From Bacillota bacterium (lineage in GTDB: Bacteria > Bacillota > Clostridia > Peptostreptococcales > Anaerovoracaceae), in contig JAKJCD010000095.1 of assembly GCA_022706625.1 (NCBI GenBank), positions 1 to 7,119 on the forward strand: a stretch of DNA of 7,119 nt. Direction: 5' to 3'. Below are positions 1 to 6,363 of this stretch, in pieces (the stretch's first letter is position 1; each line of letters opens with the position of its first letter). The position numbers were made by a program, and so were the translations under genes. The notes under the pieces were generated by a model that saw nothing but the letters and a program-made list of their open reading frames with translations, searched no databases and had not been told where the DNA came from.

Positions 1-1251
1 GTACTTTTCTACAACATAATCAATGACCTCACCCCGGCGTTCAAAGCAGAAATCGATGTCTATATCCGGCATGCTTATTCTTTCGGGGTTTAAAAACCGT
101 TCAAAAATCAAACCGTACTTTATCGGATCGATATCGGTTATGTGAAGGCAGTATGCCGCTATGCTGCCGGCGGCTGAGCCCCTGCCCGGGCCCACCATGA
201 TCCCTTTTTTACGGGCAAAGTTTATAAAATCCCAGACTATCAGAAAGTATTCCACATAACCCATGGATTCTATGATGCCAAGCTCGTATTCAAGCCGCTG
301 CCGGAGTTCCGGACCGGGAGATTTATAACGTTCCTTGATCCCCGCTTCGCAGAGTTCCCGAAGGAAGCTTTTGTTGTCTATGCCATCCGGCCCTTTAAAT
401 TCAGGAAGGTGGATCTCCCCAAAGCGAAAATCCACATTACAGGCATCGGCAATTCGTTCAGTGTTTTCAATGGCTTCAGGAGTATCGGCAAAGAGCCTCT
501 CCATTTCTTCTTCGGATTTTAAGTAAAACTGATCATTGGGGAACCTCATCCTGTCCTGATCCTCCACATTTTTTGCAGTTTGGATACAAAGGAGGATGTC
601 ATGAGCCGCAGCATCTTTCCTATTTACATAATGTACGTCATTAGTGGCTACTAAGGGGATATCGGTTTCCCGGCGGAGCTGCTTCATATAAGGCAGGATC
701 TTATACTCTTCTTCCAATCCCTGATTTTGCAGCTCTAAATAGAAATTTCCCCGGCCAAATATATCAAGGAGTTCAAGAGCCTCCTTTTTAGCGCCTGCAT
801 AGTCGTCATTTAAGAGTTTCGCCTGGATATCGCCCGCCAGGCAGGCCGAAAGGGCAATGATTCCGGCGCTGTATTTACTTAGCAGTTTCTTGTCGACTCT
901 CGGTTTATAATAAAACCCTTCAGTAAAACCGGCAGACACTATCTTCATTAAATTCTGGTAGCCCTGCCAATCCTTGGCAAGCAGCACCAAATGTCCCTGG
1001 TGCTTATCTTTCTCAGGGTCTTTGTCCGCCATGGTCCTGGCCGCCGTGTAGACTTCGCAGCCTATGATCGGTTTGACACCTTGCCTTTTTGCTTCTTTAT
1101 AAAAATCCACCACGCCGAACATAACACCGTGGTCAGTTATGGCCAGGGAGTCCATGCCCAGTTCTTTTGCTCTTGCTACCAGCGATTTTATATCCGCTGC
1201 GCCGTCCAAAAGGCTGTATTCCGTATGAGTGTGCAAATGAGTAAAACCCAT
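1..1251 (-). CDS. dnaE: DNA polymerase III subunit alpha, DnaE1 type (N-terminal 417 residues; 3' end cut by the window)
   Basis: Template-directed DNA synthesis in the cytoplasm as the polymerase subunit of a replisome. I translated this frame by hand; it is open from the ATG at 1251 to the window edge. An N-terminal PHP domain begins with HLHTHTEYSLLDG (residues 5-17), followed by ITDHG (38-42), GCEVY (64-68) and ATNDVHY (202-208). The histidines and acids expected to bind metals are therefore present, unlike the degenerate PHP of E. coli DnaE. The C-family polymerase core then shows GPGRGSAAGS (354-363) and the palm motif PDIDIDF (395-401), whose D398 and D400 should be catalytic. Full-length relatives have roughly 1,100-1,200 residues, so about two thirds is missing. 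The start is supported by GAGG at 1260-1263, 8 nt upstream, and by the family's usual N-terminus. It is the last visible gene after nrdD-nrdG-trmB and has its own candidate promoter. PolC is less likely because the PHP domain sits at the extreme N-terminus without a preceding exonuclease/OB region. Confidence 0.97.
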   Translation of the reverse strand, partial: MGFTHLHTHTEYSLLDGAADIKSLVARAKELGMDSLAITDHGVMFGVVDFYKEAKRQGVKPIIGCEVYTAARTMADKDPEKDKHQGHLVLLAKDWQGYQNLMKIVSAGFTEGFYYKPRVDKKLLSKYSAGIIALSACLAGDIQAKLLNDDYAGAKKEALELLDIFGRGNFYLELQNQGLEEEYKILPYMKQLRRETDIPLVATNDVHYVNRKDAAAHDILLCIQTAKNVEDQDRMRFPNDQFYLKSEEEMERLFADTPEAIENTERIADACNVDFRFGEIHLPEFKGPDGIDNKSFLRELCEAGIKERYKSPGPELRQRLEYELGIIESMGYVEYFLIVWDFINFARKKGIMVGPGRGSAAGSIAAYCLHITDIDPIKYGLIFERFLNPERISMPDIDIDFCFERRGEVIDYVVEKY

Positions 1252-1284
1252 CTATTTTACCTCAACAAAGTATCTTTTGAAACA

Positions 1285-1313
1285 ATTTTATAACATCATA
1301 GGATTCATTTCAA
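1285..1313 (-). promoter_or_regulatory. Candidate sigma-A promoter for dnaE
   Basis: On the minus strand, TTGAAA (1308-1313) and TAAAAT (1285-1290) are separated by exactly 17 nt. Each hexamer matches the vegetative consensus at five of six positions. Transcription would start near 1278, giving a leader of about 27 nt before the dnaE ATG at 1251. The site lies in the 74-nt gap between trmB and dnaE, and no intrinsic terminator follows trmB, so dnaE may also be reached by read-through from nrdD. The match is seen in the sequence; activity is inferred. Confidence 0.55.
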
Positions 1314-1325
1314 TCCGGCCTTTTT

Positions 1326-2009
1326 TTAATATGGTAACTCGCTATCGCTTTTTGCGGGGATCCGGATCCTGCAGTAACGGATGGGCTTTCCTAAAAGGCG
1401 GAAGCGGTCTTCATACTGTGTCGTAACAAGCCTTGCAGGCAAGCCGCTACGGTGAAGATCCTCCGTACATTCTTCAATGGCAAGCCCTGCCGCCCGGCAT
1501 TCGTCCAGAGTGAAATCAAAAAGTGCAAGGCTGTCTGTTTTAAATTCAATAAAACCTCCCGGCACCAGCACTTTTTTATATCCCTTCAAATAATCCCGAT
1601 GAGTAAGCCTCCTCTTTGCATGGCGGGCTTTGGGCCAGGGGTCGCTGAAATTGAGGTAAATACCGGCGAGTTCAGAATCAGCAAAAAAAGTCTCGATATC
1701 CAATATGAACTCAGGAATATAAAGCACATTGTCAAGTGCCTTGTCCCGGACAAGTTCCAAACCCCGGAGCACTACGCTGCTCCTGCCCTCGGCGCCCAAA
1801 TAGAAATTTTCAGGGTGCTCCGCAGCCAAAGCAGCAAGAAAATGACCCCTTCCACAGCCTGCTTCCAAGTAGATATCTCCTTTAAAAGCACTATTTTTCT
1901 CTTTTAGAAATTCTGACCATCGGCTGCGGATCTCGCTGCTGTTTTGTACCTGCAAATATTCCAGGGATGCAAGCCTCACCTGCTCATTTTTTACCTTACG
2001 CTGACGCAT
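1326..2009 (-). CDS. trmB: tRNA (guanine-N7-)-methyltransferase TrmB
   Basis: Transfers a methyl group from S-adenosylmethionine to N7 of G46 in the tRNA variable loop; cytoplasmic. The 227-residue length is normal for bacterial TrmB. The Rossmann-fold SAM site begins with EAGCGRGHF (49-57). The family signature NFSDPWPK (120-127) is followed by the basic HAKRRL segment (130-135). Further on are GGFIEFKTDS (151-160) and, near the C-terminus, TTQYEDRF, where most relatives have TEYE. The start MRQRK matches the MRxRxx beginning usual in the family and has GGGG 8-11 nt upstream. It lies inside the end of nrdG: the two genes overlap by 19 nt in different frames, which suggests translational coupling. 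The SAM motif has Ala and Arg where EIGxGKG is more usual, a conservative variation. No hairpin with a U-run follows the stop. Confidence 0.96.
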   Translation of the reverse strand: MRQRKVKNEQVRLASLEYLQVQNSSEIRSRWSEFLKEKNSAFKGDIYLEAGCGRGHFLAALAAEHPENFYLGAEGRSSVVLRGLELVRDKALDNVLYIPEFILDIETFFADSELAGIYLNFSDPWPKARHAKRRLTHRDYLKGYKKVLVPGGFIEFKTDSLALFDFTLDECRAAGLAIEECTEDLHRSGLPARLVTTQYEDRFRLLGKPIRYCRIRIPAKSDSELPY

Positions 2010-2707
2010 AGCCTTTTCCCCAGTCTTTCCATCTCTTCGGCGGGATATGCGGAATACTGCCCCTCATTGTCCAAAATATTGCCCGGGTTATGAAAGCGCT
2101 GCAAATACCACGGAGGAGCTTCCGGGTACTCTTTCAGCATTCTTTCTATATCTCTTTCCGAAAGCAGCTCTTTGCAGACAGTTGTACGAAATTCACAAGC
2201 AAACCCCTCTTGGCTGTGAGCGTCCTTAAGAAGCTGTGCGCTGGCCTTTATTGCTTTTAGATCAGCGGGATTACGTATGACCTGTTCATATTTATCCGCT
2301 GGTGCCTTGATATCCATTGCCACGTAGTCGACAAGTCCATTTTTCAGCAAGTCTGTCAGCATCTTCGGATTGCTTCCGTTCGTATCAAGCTTCACCGCAA
2401 GACCAAGAGCCTTTATTCTGCCTATCAGCAGGGGCAGCTCTCTGTTCAGTGTGGGTTCCCCGCCGGAAATGCATACGGCATCAATAAATCTTTTCCTGCT
2501 TCTCAAAAAACTCAGGAGGTTTTCAATATTGATCCCCTCCCCGCTTGCCGATATAGCGTCGTCTTGGGTTGTTTCATCCTGAAAATGCAAAAGCTCCGGG
2601 TTATGGCAATAGCCGCACCTAAAATTGCATCCACCGAGGAAGATGACGGTGGATGCTTTTTCCGGGTAATCTATCAGAGATGATTTTATAATGCCGGCAA
2701 TTTTCAT
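1991..2707 (-). CDS. nrdG: Anaerobic ribonucleoside-triphosphate reductase activating protein (radical SAM, NrdG2-like)
   Basis: Uses a [4Fe-4S] cluster and S-adenosylmethionine to make the 5'-deoxyadenosyl radical that abstracts hydrogen from the C-terminal glycine of NrdD. The cluster motif CNFRCGYC gives Cys27, Cys31 and Cys34, the CxxxCxxC spacing of radical-SAM enzymes. SGGEPTL (81-87) is the SAM amino-group motif, and AMDIKAP lies further on (130-136). At 238 residues it is longer than E. coli NrdG (about 154) and nearer in size to pyruvate formate-lyase activase. The opening SSLIDYPEKAS is typical of the longer clostridial and archaeal NrdG group. Because of this similarity it can be mislabelled as a PFL activase. 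Its position 9 nt after nrdD makes NrdD the likely target. The 3' end overlaps trmB by 19 nt. Confidence 0.95.
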   Translation of the reverse strand: MKIAGIIKSSLIDYPEKASTVIFLGGCNFRCGYCHNPELLHFQDETTQDDAISASGEGINIENLLSFLRSRKRFIDAVCISGGEPTLNRELPLLIGRIKALGLAVKLDTNGSNPKMLTDLLKNGLVDYVAMDIKAPADKYEQVIRNPADLKAIKASAQLLKDAHSQEGFACEFRTTVCKELLSERDIERMLKEYPEAPPWYLQRFHNPGNILDNEGQYSAYPAEEMERLGKRLCVSVR

Positions 2708-2716
2708 AGTAAGCTC

Positions 2717-4876
2717 CTAGCCGATGGTAACTGCCGCTTCCTGCTCTGGCGTCTTCTGCCTCTCTTTGACTGCTTTCTTGTTTAGATCGAGACTTACGGC
2801 CACATCAAACTCTTTGCGTTCTTTGTATTCTTCTCTTTTGCCTTTGTTCCATGACTGGACCGGCCGATGAAAACCGACGACTCTGGTCCAGACCTCAGCA
2901 TCCTTGCCGCAGGTTGGGCAGGTGAAGCTCTCGCCGGCAATATAGCCGTGATCGGGGCAGATAGAGAAGGTTGGTGTAATGGTGATGTATGGTATCGCGG
3001 TCTTTTCCATGATCTTTTTAATAAAAGTCCTGCAGATCTCAGCATTGTCGATCTGTTCTCCGAGGAAGGCATGGAGCACTGTACCGCCGGTGTAAGATGT
3101 CTGCAATTTTTCCTGAAGCTCTATTGCTTCGAAGATATCATCCGTAGCTCCTACCGGAAGCTGGGTGGAATTAGTGTAATAAGGCTCATCCGTCCCTGCA
3201 GTGATGATGCTGGGGTAGAGTTTTTTATCGATCCGCGCAAATCTGTAGCTTGTTCCCTCGGCAGGAGACGCTTCAAGATTCCAGAGGTTCCCGGTCTCCT
3301 CCTGAAACAATTGGATGATCCGATTCATGAAATCCATGATATCTACTGCAAATTGATTGCCCTCCTCAGTTGTTATGTCCGTGCCAAGAAGGTTCAGGCA
3401 GGCCTCGTTCATGCCGTTCAGCCCGATGGTCGAAAAATGGTTTTTAAAATATCCTCCCGTAGCTTTTCGAACTCCGGATAAGTAGAAACGGGAATAGGGA
3501 TATAAGCCGGAATCCATGTATTTTTCCAGCATCTCTCTTTTGCAGTCGCAGATCTCTTTGGCATATTCCATCAATTTACGAACCTGAGCTTTGAATTCCC
3601 GGACATCATTTGCAAGATAGCCTATCCTTGCCATATTCAATGTCACCACGTTAATGGATCCCGTCAGGGGGTTGGCGCCGAAAAGACCGCCGCCCCGGTG
3701 GCGAAGCTCCCTGTTGTCCAGCCTCAGCCTGCAGCACATAGATCTGATATCCTCCGGAGACAGATCGGAGTTTACGAAATTTGCAAAATACGGCGTTCCA
3801 AACTTCCTGGTCATTTCCATGATCATATGAACGGCTTCAGATTCCCATGGAAAATCTTTTGTTATATTTACTGTGGGTATGGGGAAGCTGAAAGCCCTGC
3901 CCGCTCCGTCCCCCTCCATCATGACTTCACAATAGGCTATGTTGAACATATCCATTTCCTTCTGAAACTCGCCGTAGCTCTTGTCCATCATGACCCCTCC
4001 GATGATGGCTCCCTGCTTTTTCAAAAGAGGATGAGGAGCAATATCGAGGGTGATATTTGTAAAAGGGGTTTGAAATCCCACTCTTGTGGGCACATTAAGA
4101 TTATAAACGAACCGCTGGACCGCCTTTTTGACCTGCTTGTAATCCAGTCCGTCGTAGTATATAAAGGGGGCAAGATAAGTATCGATGCTGGAGACGGCCT
4201 GAGCTCCGGCAGCTTCACCCTGCAGTGTAAAAAGCAGGTTGGCGAGCTGCATCAGAGCCGATTCGAAATGTTTAGGCGCTCTTGATTCGATCTTCCCCTT
4301 GGCTCCCTTAAACCCCTTCATAAGAAAATCCTCCAGATCCCAGCCGCAGCAATAGGGAGCAAGCAGGCCCAGGTCGTGGATATGGATGTCGCCGCGTATG
4401 TGGACGTCCCTGAGTTCTTTCCGATATATTTTATTTAACCAGTATTTCTGAGTTATGCTTTCAACGATATGGTTGTTGAGCCCCTGGAGGGAATACCCCA
4501 TATTAGAGTTTTCATTTACTCTCCAATCATCTAGAGATATATACTCTTCTATCATCTGCTCCGCATCCATGAACAGATTGCCGTTGGTTCTGATATCCTC
4601 TCTTTCTTTCCTGTAAAGGATATAGGCTTTAGCTGTTTTTGCATGGCCTTCTTCAATGAGAATCTTCTCCACGATATCCTGGATATCCTCAACACTTGGG
4701 ATGCTTGCGCGATAGGTTTCAGCCAGTACACCCTCTACAAGTCCCGCGAGCCTATGAGCTTCAACCTCGTCCTGCCCTCCTACAGCCTGAGCCGCCGCAA
4801 ATATTGCATTCCGTATTTTGGATATGTTATAGTCTACAATCTCTCCGCTGCGCTTCTGGATCTTGCAAATTCCCAT
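2717..4876 (-). CDS. nrdD: Anaerobic (class III) ribonucleoside-triphosphate reductase
   Basis: Reduces ribonucleoside triphosphates to dNTPs by glycyl-radical chemistry and is destroyed by oxygen. Residues 1-95 form an ATP-cone allosteric domain, opening KIQKRSGEIVDYNISKIR. The barrel core carries YCCGWD (Cys176/177) and MCCRLRLD (Cys381/382), regions expected to hold active-site cysteines. GLNGMNEAC (485-493) is a conserved segment. A zinc site is formed by Cys640, His643, Cys653 and Cys656. The glycyl-radical loop is RVVGF with Gly668, followed by the conserved RPVQSWNKGK. The 719-residue length is normal, but the tail after the radical glycine is 51 residues, longer than the 25-31 in T4 and E. 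coli enzymes, and ends in a charged stretch. The start is fixed by GGGGAGGT at 4883-4890; another ATG at 4880 is out of frame. It opens the nrdD-nrdG-trmB run and lies behind two NrdR-like boxes. Confidence 0.97.
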   Translation of the reverse strand: MGICKIQKRSGEIVDYNISKIRNAIFAAAQAVGGQDEVEAHRLAGLVEGVLAETYRASIPSVEDIQDIVEKILIEEGHAKTAKAYILYRKEREDIRTNGNLFMDAEQMIEEYISLDDWRVNENSNMGYSLQGLNNHIVESITQKYWLNKIYRKELRDVHIRGDIHIHDLGLLAPYCCGWDLEDFLMKGFKGAKGKIESRAPKHFESALMQLANLLFTLQGEAAGAQAVSSIDTYLAPFIYYDGLDYKQVKKAVQRFVYNLNVPTRVGFQTPFTNITLDIAPHPLLKKQGAIIGGVMMDKSYGEFQKEMDMFNIAYCEVMMEGDGAGRAFSFPIPTVNITKDFPWESEAVHMIMEMTRKFGTPYFANFVNSDLSPEDIRSMCCRLRLDNRELRHRGGGLFGANPLTGSINVVTLNMARIGYLANDVREFKAQVRKLMEYAKEICDCKREMLEKYMDSGLYPYSRFYLSGVRKATGGYFKNHFSTIGLNGMNEACLNLLGTDITTEEGNQFAVDIMDFMNRIIQLFQEETGNLWNLEASPAEGTSYRFARIDKKLYPSIITAGTDEPYYTNSTQLPVGATDDIFEAIELQEKLQTSYTGGTVLHAFLGEQIDNAEICRTFIKKIMEKTAIPYITITPTFSICPDHGYIAGESFTCPTCGKDAEVWTRVVGFHRPVQSWNKGKREEYKERKEFDVAVSLDLNKKAVKERQKTPEQEAAVTIG

Positions 4877-4882
4877 GCATTG

Positions 4883-4890
4883 ACCTCCCC
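4883..4890 (-). promoter_or_regulatory. Shine-Dalgarno of nrdD
   Basis: GGGGAGGT lies 6 nt before the ATG at 4876 and selects it over the out-of-frame ATG at 4880, which would be only 2 nt from the site. The core GGGAGG (4884-4889) is perfectly complementary to CCTCCC in the leader (4931-4936), so the site could be masked by folding. Confidence 0.8.
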
Positions 4891-4901
4891 TGCTTCTGTA
4901 A

Positions 4902-4973
4902 GCGGTTTTTCGAATGCGGTATATAAACGCGGGAGGAAACCGCCCGTGTTCTTAAGCACACGATTTACCGCAT
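4902..4973 (-). promoter_or_regulatory. Structured leader of nrdD with alternative pairings
   Basis: Read in the nrdD sense, this stretch can form several helices. P1 pairs ATGCGGTA (4966-4973) with TACCGCAT (4914-4921), 8 bp, perfect. Inside it are a dyad (4945-4962) and hairpin B, CGGGCGG (4940-4946) with CCTCCCG (4930-4936), a TTT loop and one C-T mismatch. A rival helix P2 pairs GCGGTTT (4937-4943) with AAACCGC (4902-4908) and uses bases that hairpin B needs. There is no U-run, so it does not look like an intrinsic terminator. The pairings are seen in the sequence; any regulatory role is inferred. It matches no riboswitch class I recognise. Confidence 0.4.
4945..4962 (-). repeat. 18-bp dyad in the nrdD leader
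   Basis: On the minus strand, CGTGTGCTTAAGAACACG is symmetric at eight of nine base-pair positions, with CTTAAG at its centre and no spacer. It could be a protein-binding site on DNA or the base of a small RNA hairpin (CGTGT pairing with ACACG). It lies 69-86 bp upstream of the nrdD start, downstream of both NrdR-like boxes. Confidence 0.45.
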
Positions 4974-4982
4974 ACCTGCTGC

Positions 4983-4998
4983 ATACTCTGTATAGTTG
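4983..4998 (-). promoter_or_regulatory. NrdR-box-like site, promoter-distal partner nearer nrdD
   Basis: The minus-strand sequence CAACTATACAGAGTAT matches the published 16-bp NrdR box (ACACWATATATWGTGT) at about 11 of 16 positions, including the outer ACTA and AGT blocks. On its own it would be weak. It gains weight from sitting 32 bp from the better box at 5015-5030, a spacing of about three helical turns that is characteristic of paired NrdR boxes. Confidence 0.5.
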
Positions 4999-5014
4999 TC
5001 GGCTGTTACTGCGA

Positions 5015-5030
5015 TTACTATATATGGTAT
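5015..5030 (-). promoter_or_regulatory. NrdR-box-like site, stronger copy
   Basis: The minus-strand sequence ATACCATATATAGTAA matches the NrdR box consensus at about 12 of 16 positions, including the whole ATATAT core. Its inner 14 bp are palindromic except for one pair. NrdR is an ATP-cone and zinc-finger repressor of ribonucleotide reductase genes, and this site is 139-154 bp upstream of nrdD. No convincing -35/-10 pair could be assigned. TTGCAA with TACCAT at 17 nt is the best available, and its TACCAT hexamer falls within this box. Confidence 0.6.
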
Positions 5031-5035
5031 AGTAA
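5015..5035. repeat. Perfect 8-bp inverted repeat with 5-bp spacer
   Basis: TTACTATA (5015-5022) and TATAGTAA (5028-5035) are exact reverse complements around TATGG. The element overlaps the stronger NrdR-like box but has a different centre of symmetry. It could be part of that operator or a separate repressor site. Confidence 0.7.
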
Positions 5036-5083
5036 AGTTCGTCTCTTTGCAAGACTAATTTAGGGGAATTTATACCGTCTCAC

Positions 5084-6358
5084 CTAATCAATAACGACTA
5101 CGATGGTTTCCCCGGGAGTAAACCAATTATAAAGAAATTTTGCATGAGATGTGTAATTTCTGACGCACTTATGGGAAAGGGGCACCGTGCCGATAGCAGC
5201 GGAGTATTCGCGATGAGGAGGGGTGATCAGTTCACCGTTCTCTCCGTATTTGTAATTCACCGGTATTCCGTGAATATATGCACCCCCCGCAAAACGTATT
5301 GCATAGGGCGCATATCCCTGGATCCTTGTCGTACCGTCTTCATAATAGCGAAAATAAGGTCTGCTCTCCATGGCAAAAAAGAAGCCCGTAGGGGTAGGCA
5401 TGGAATACCTGCCTTCGACCCCTGTGGTGGCCTGAGTATAGGAAATCAGTGTCCACTCACCTGAAATCTTCTCGAAAACAGCCTCATTTTGGTTGGTCAC
5501 ATCCACGGCTATTACTCTTGCAAGCTCGTGGATCTCATGATTTTGCGGGATATACTTTATCGGTACATAATACTTCTCTCCGGTAGCGACCACTTCAACT
5601 TTAACGTTATCTCCATCGGTCAAAAGGGAACATACCAGCGTTCCATCGCCTAAATAGAGAAAGTCAGCTTCATTCTGCAGGCTATAGTAACCGGGAGCGC
5701 TTTGGCTTCTGCCGTTTCCCTGCCTATCAAAGACTTTTCCGTTGCAAAGAGGCGCACTCCCGTTCCGGTTCTGATAGTTGCTGATATAGGTCAGCCTTCC
5801 CTTTTCCGCATAATCCTCCGCCCTTTTTATGGCCTCTTCCATCTTATCGAATTGAAACCGTCGTTCGATAACATCAAGGCTGTTTACGAACCCGAAGCAT
5901 TTCTCTCCCTTTTCCTCAAAGACCGCATGGATCCACTGCTCATCAATGCCGCCCTCTGAAGCGATATAAACCGATTCGAGATAATCAAGCCTCTCTCCGA
6001 AGGAGGCCTTTCGTAAAACCGGATCCGAAAAGGACGGCCCGGATCTTATGTCTACTGTCTTTTTCTCAACAAAGAGGTAAGTATATGAAGTAAGGTATTT
6101 ATCATATGAAAGAGAGACAGGAAAAGAGGGCTTCAGGATCCTTTCCTCAACGGCGGTCACTTCTCCCGGGTTTTCCAAAGGTTCGTATTCCTCAGCCTCC
6201 TTTAAGTCTCCGTGAGCTTCATCGCCTGTATGCGCTGCAGTCATGTTCAAATCATGGGACAGATGCCGCTCTTCCCTTAGGGCAAGCAGGGATGAGAAAA
6301 TCAAGATCACTCCTGTAAGAATCAGAATAATAGTGATGGGCCAGCGGTTTCTTTCCAT
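5084..6358 (-). CDS. Membrane-anchored SH3b and YkuD-domain L,D-transpeptidase
   Basis: Probable cell-wall enzyme that forms 3-3 peptidoglycan cross-links or attaches ligands to meso-diaminopimelate, acting outside the membrane. Of 424 residues, 7-26 form an uncleaved-looking signal anchor (ITIILILTGVILIF). An acidic linker follows (about 40-72), then a bacterial SH3-like domain (about 92-165, with VDIRSGPS at 102-109). An unassigned middle segment (about 166-280) leads to a YkuD domain (about 281-423). The catalytic region shows IHGIPV with His363 and SHKCVR (395-400) with Cys398. The usual motif is SHGC, so Lys397 replaces glycine, and the gap from His363 to Ser395 is longer than the common 14-17 residues. 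I chose the ATG at 6358, 5 nt after the queT stop, because the membrane segment follows at once. An in-frame ATG at 6469 would add 37 unlikely residues inside queT. The ribosome binding site (AGG) is weak, suggesting coupling to queT. Confidence 0.88.
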   Translation of the reverse strand: MERNRWPITIILILTGVILIFSSLLALREERHLSHDLNMTAAHTGDEAHGDLKEAEEYEPLENPGEVTAVEERILKPSFPVSLSYDKYLTSYTYLFVEKKTVDIRSGPSFSDPVLRKASFGERLDYLESVYIASEGGIDEQWIHAVFEEKGEKCFGFVNSLDVIERRFQFDKMEEAIKRAEDYAEKGRLTYISNYQNRNGSAPLCNGKVFDRQGNGRSQSAPGYYSLQNEADFLYLGDGTLVCSLLTDGDNVKVEVVATGEKYYVPIKYIPQNHEIHELARVIAVDVTNQNEAVFEKISGEWTLISYTQATTGVEGRYSMPTPTGFFFAMESRPYFRYYEDGTTRIQGYAPYAIRFAGGAYIHGIPVNYKYGENGELITPPHREYSAAIGTVPLSHKCVRNYTSHAKFLYNWFTPGETIVVVID

Positions 6359-6363
6359 ATTTT

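Noticed and set aside
1301..1327. Possible terminator on the plus strand: GGATT/AATCC hairpin followed by GGCC and a T-run
   Set aside because: The stem is only 5 bp, the T-run is not adjacent to it, and no plus-strand gene exists upstream. On the minus strand the run is A, so it cannot terminate trmB.
1452..1907. 151-codon open frame on the plus strand
   Set aside because: It is antisense to trmB, whose SAM-binding and DPWPK motifs establish the real coding strand.
2867..3481. 204-codon open frame on the plus strand
   Set aside because: It lies wholly antisense to the well-conserved nrdD catalytic and radical-domain coding region, has no recognisable domain, and is explained by codon bias of nrdD.
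3698..4285. 195-codon open frame on the plus strand
   Set aside because: It is also antisense to nrdD, with a composition typical of a shadow frame and no family resemblance.
4643..5032. 129-codon plus-strand frame across the nrdD start region
   Set aside because: It is antisense to the conserved ATP-cone of nrdD and to the regulatory region, with no start signal or domain.
4834..5052. 72-codon minus-strand frame covering the nrdD leader and running into nrdD
   Set aside because: It has no ribosome binding site of note, overlaps the nrdD start in another frame, and has no recognisable family; the region is better read as operator and leader. A leader peptide cannot be fully excluded.
5055..5083. 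Terminator after the transpeptidase gene
   Set aside because: No stable GC-rich stem followed by a U-run is visible between the stop at 5084 and the NrdR-like boxes, so some read-through into nrdD is possible.
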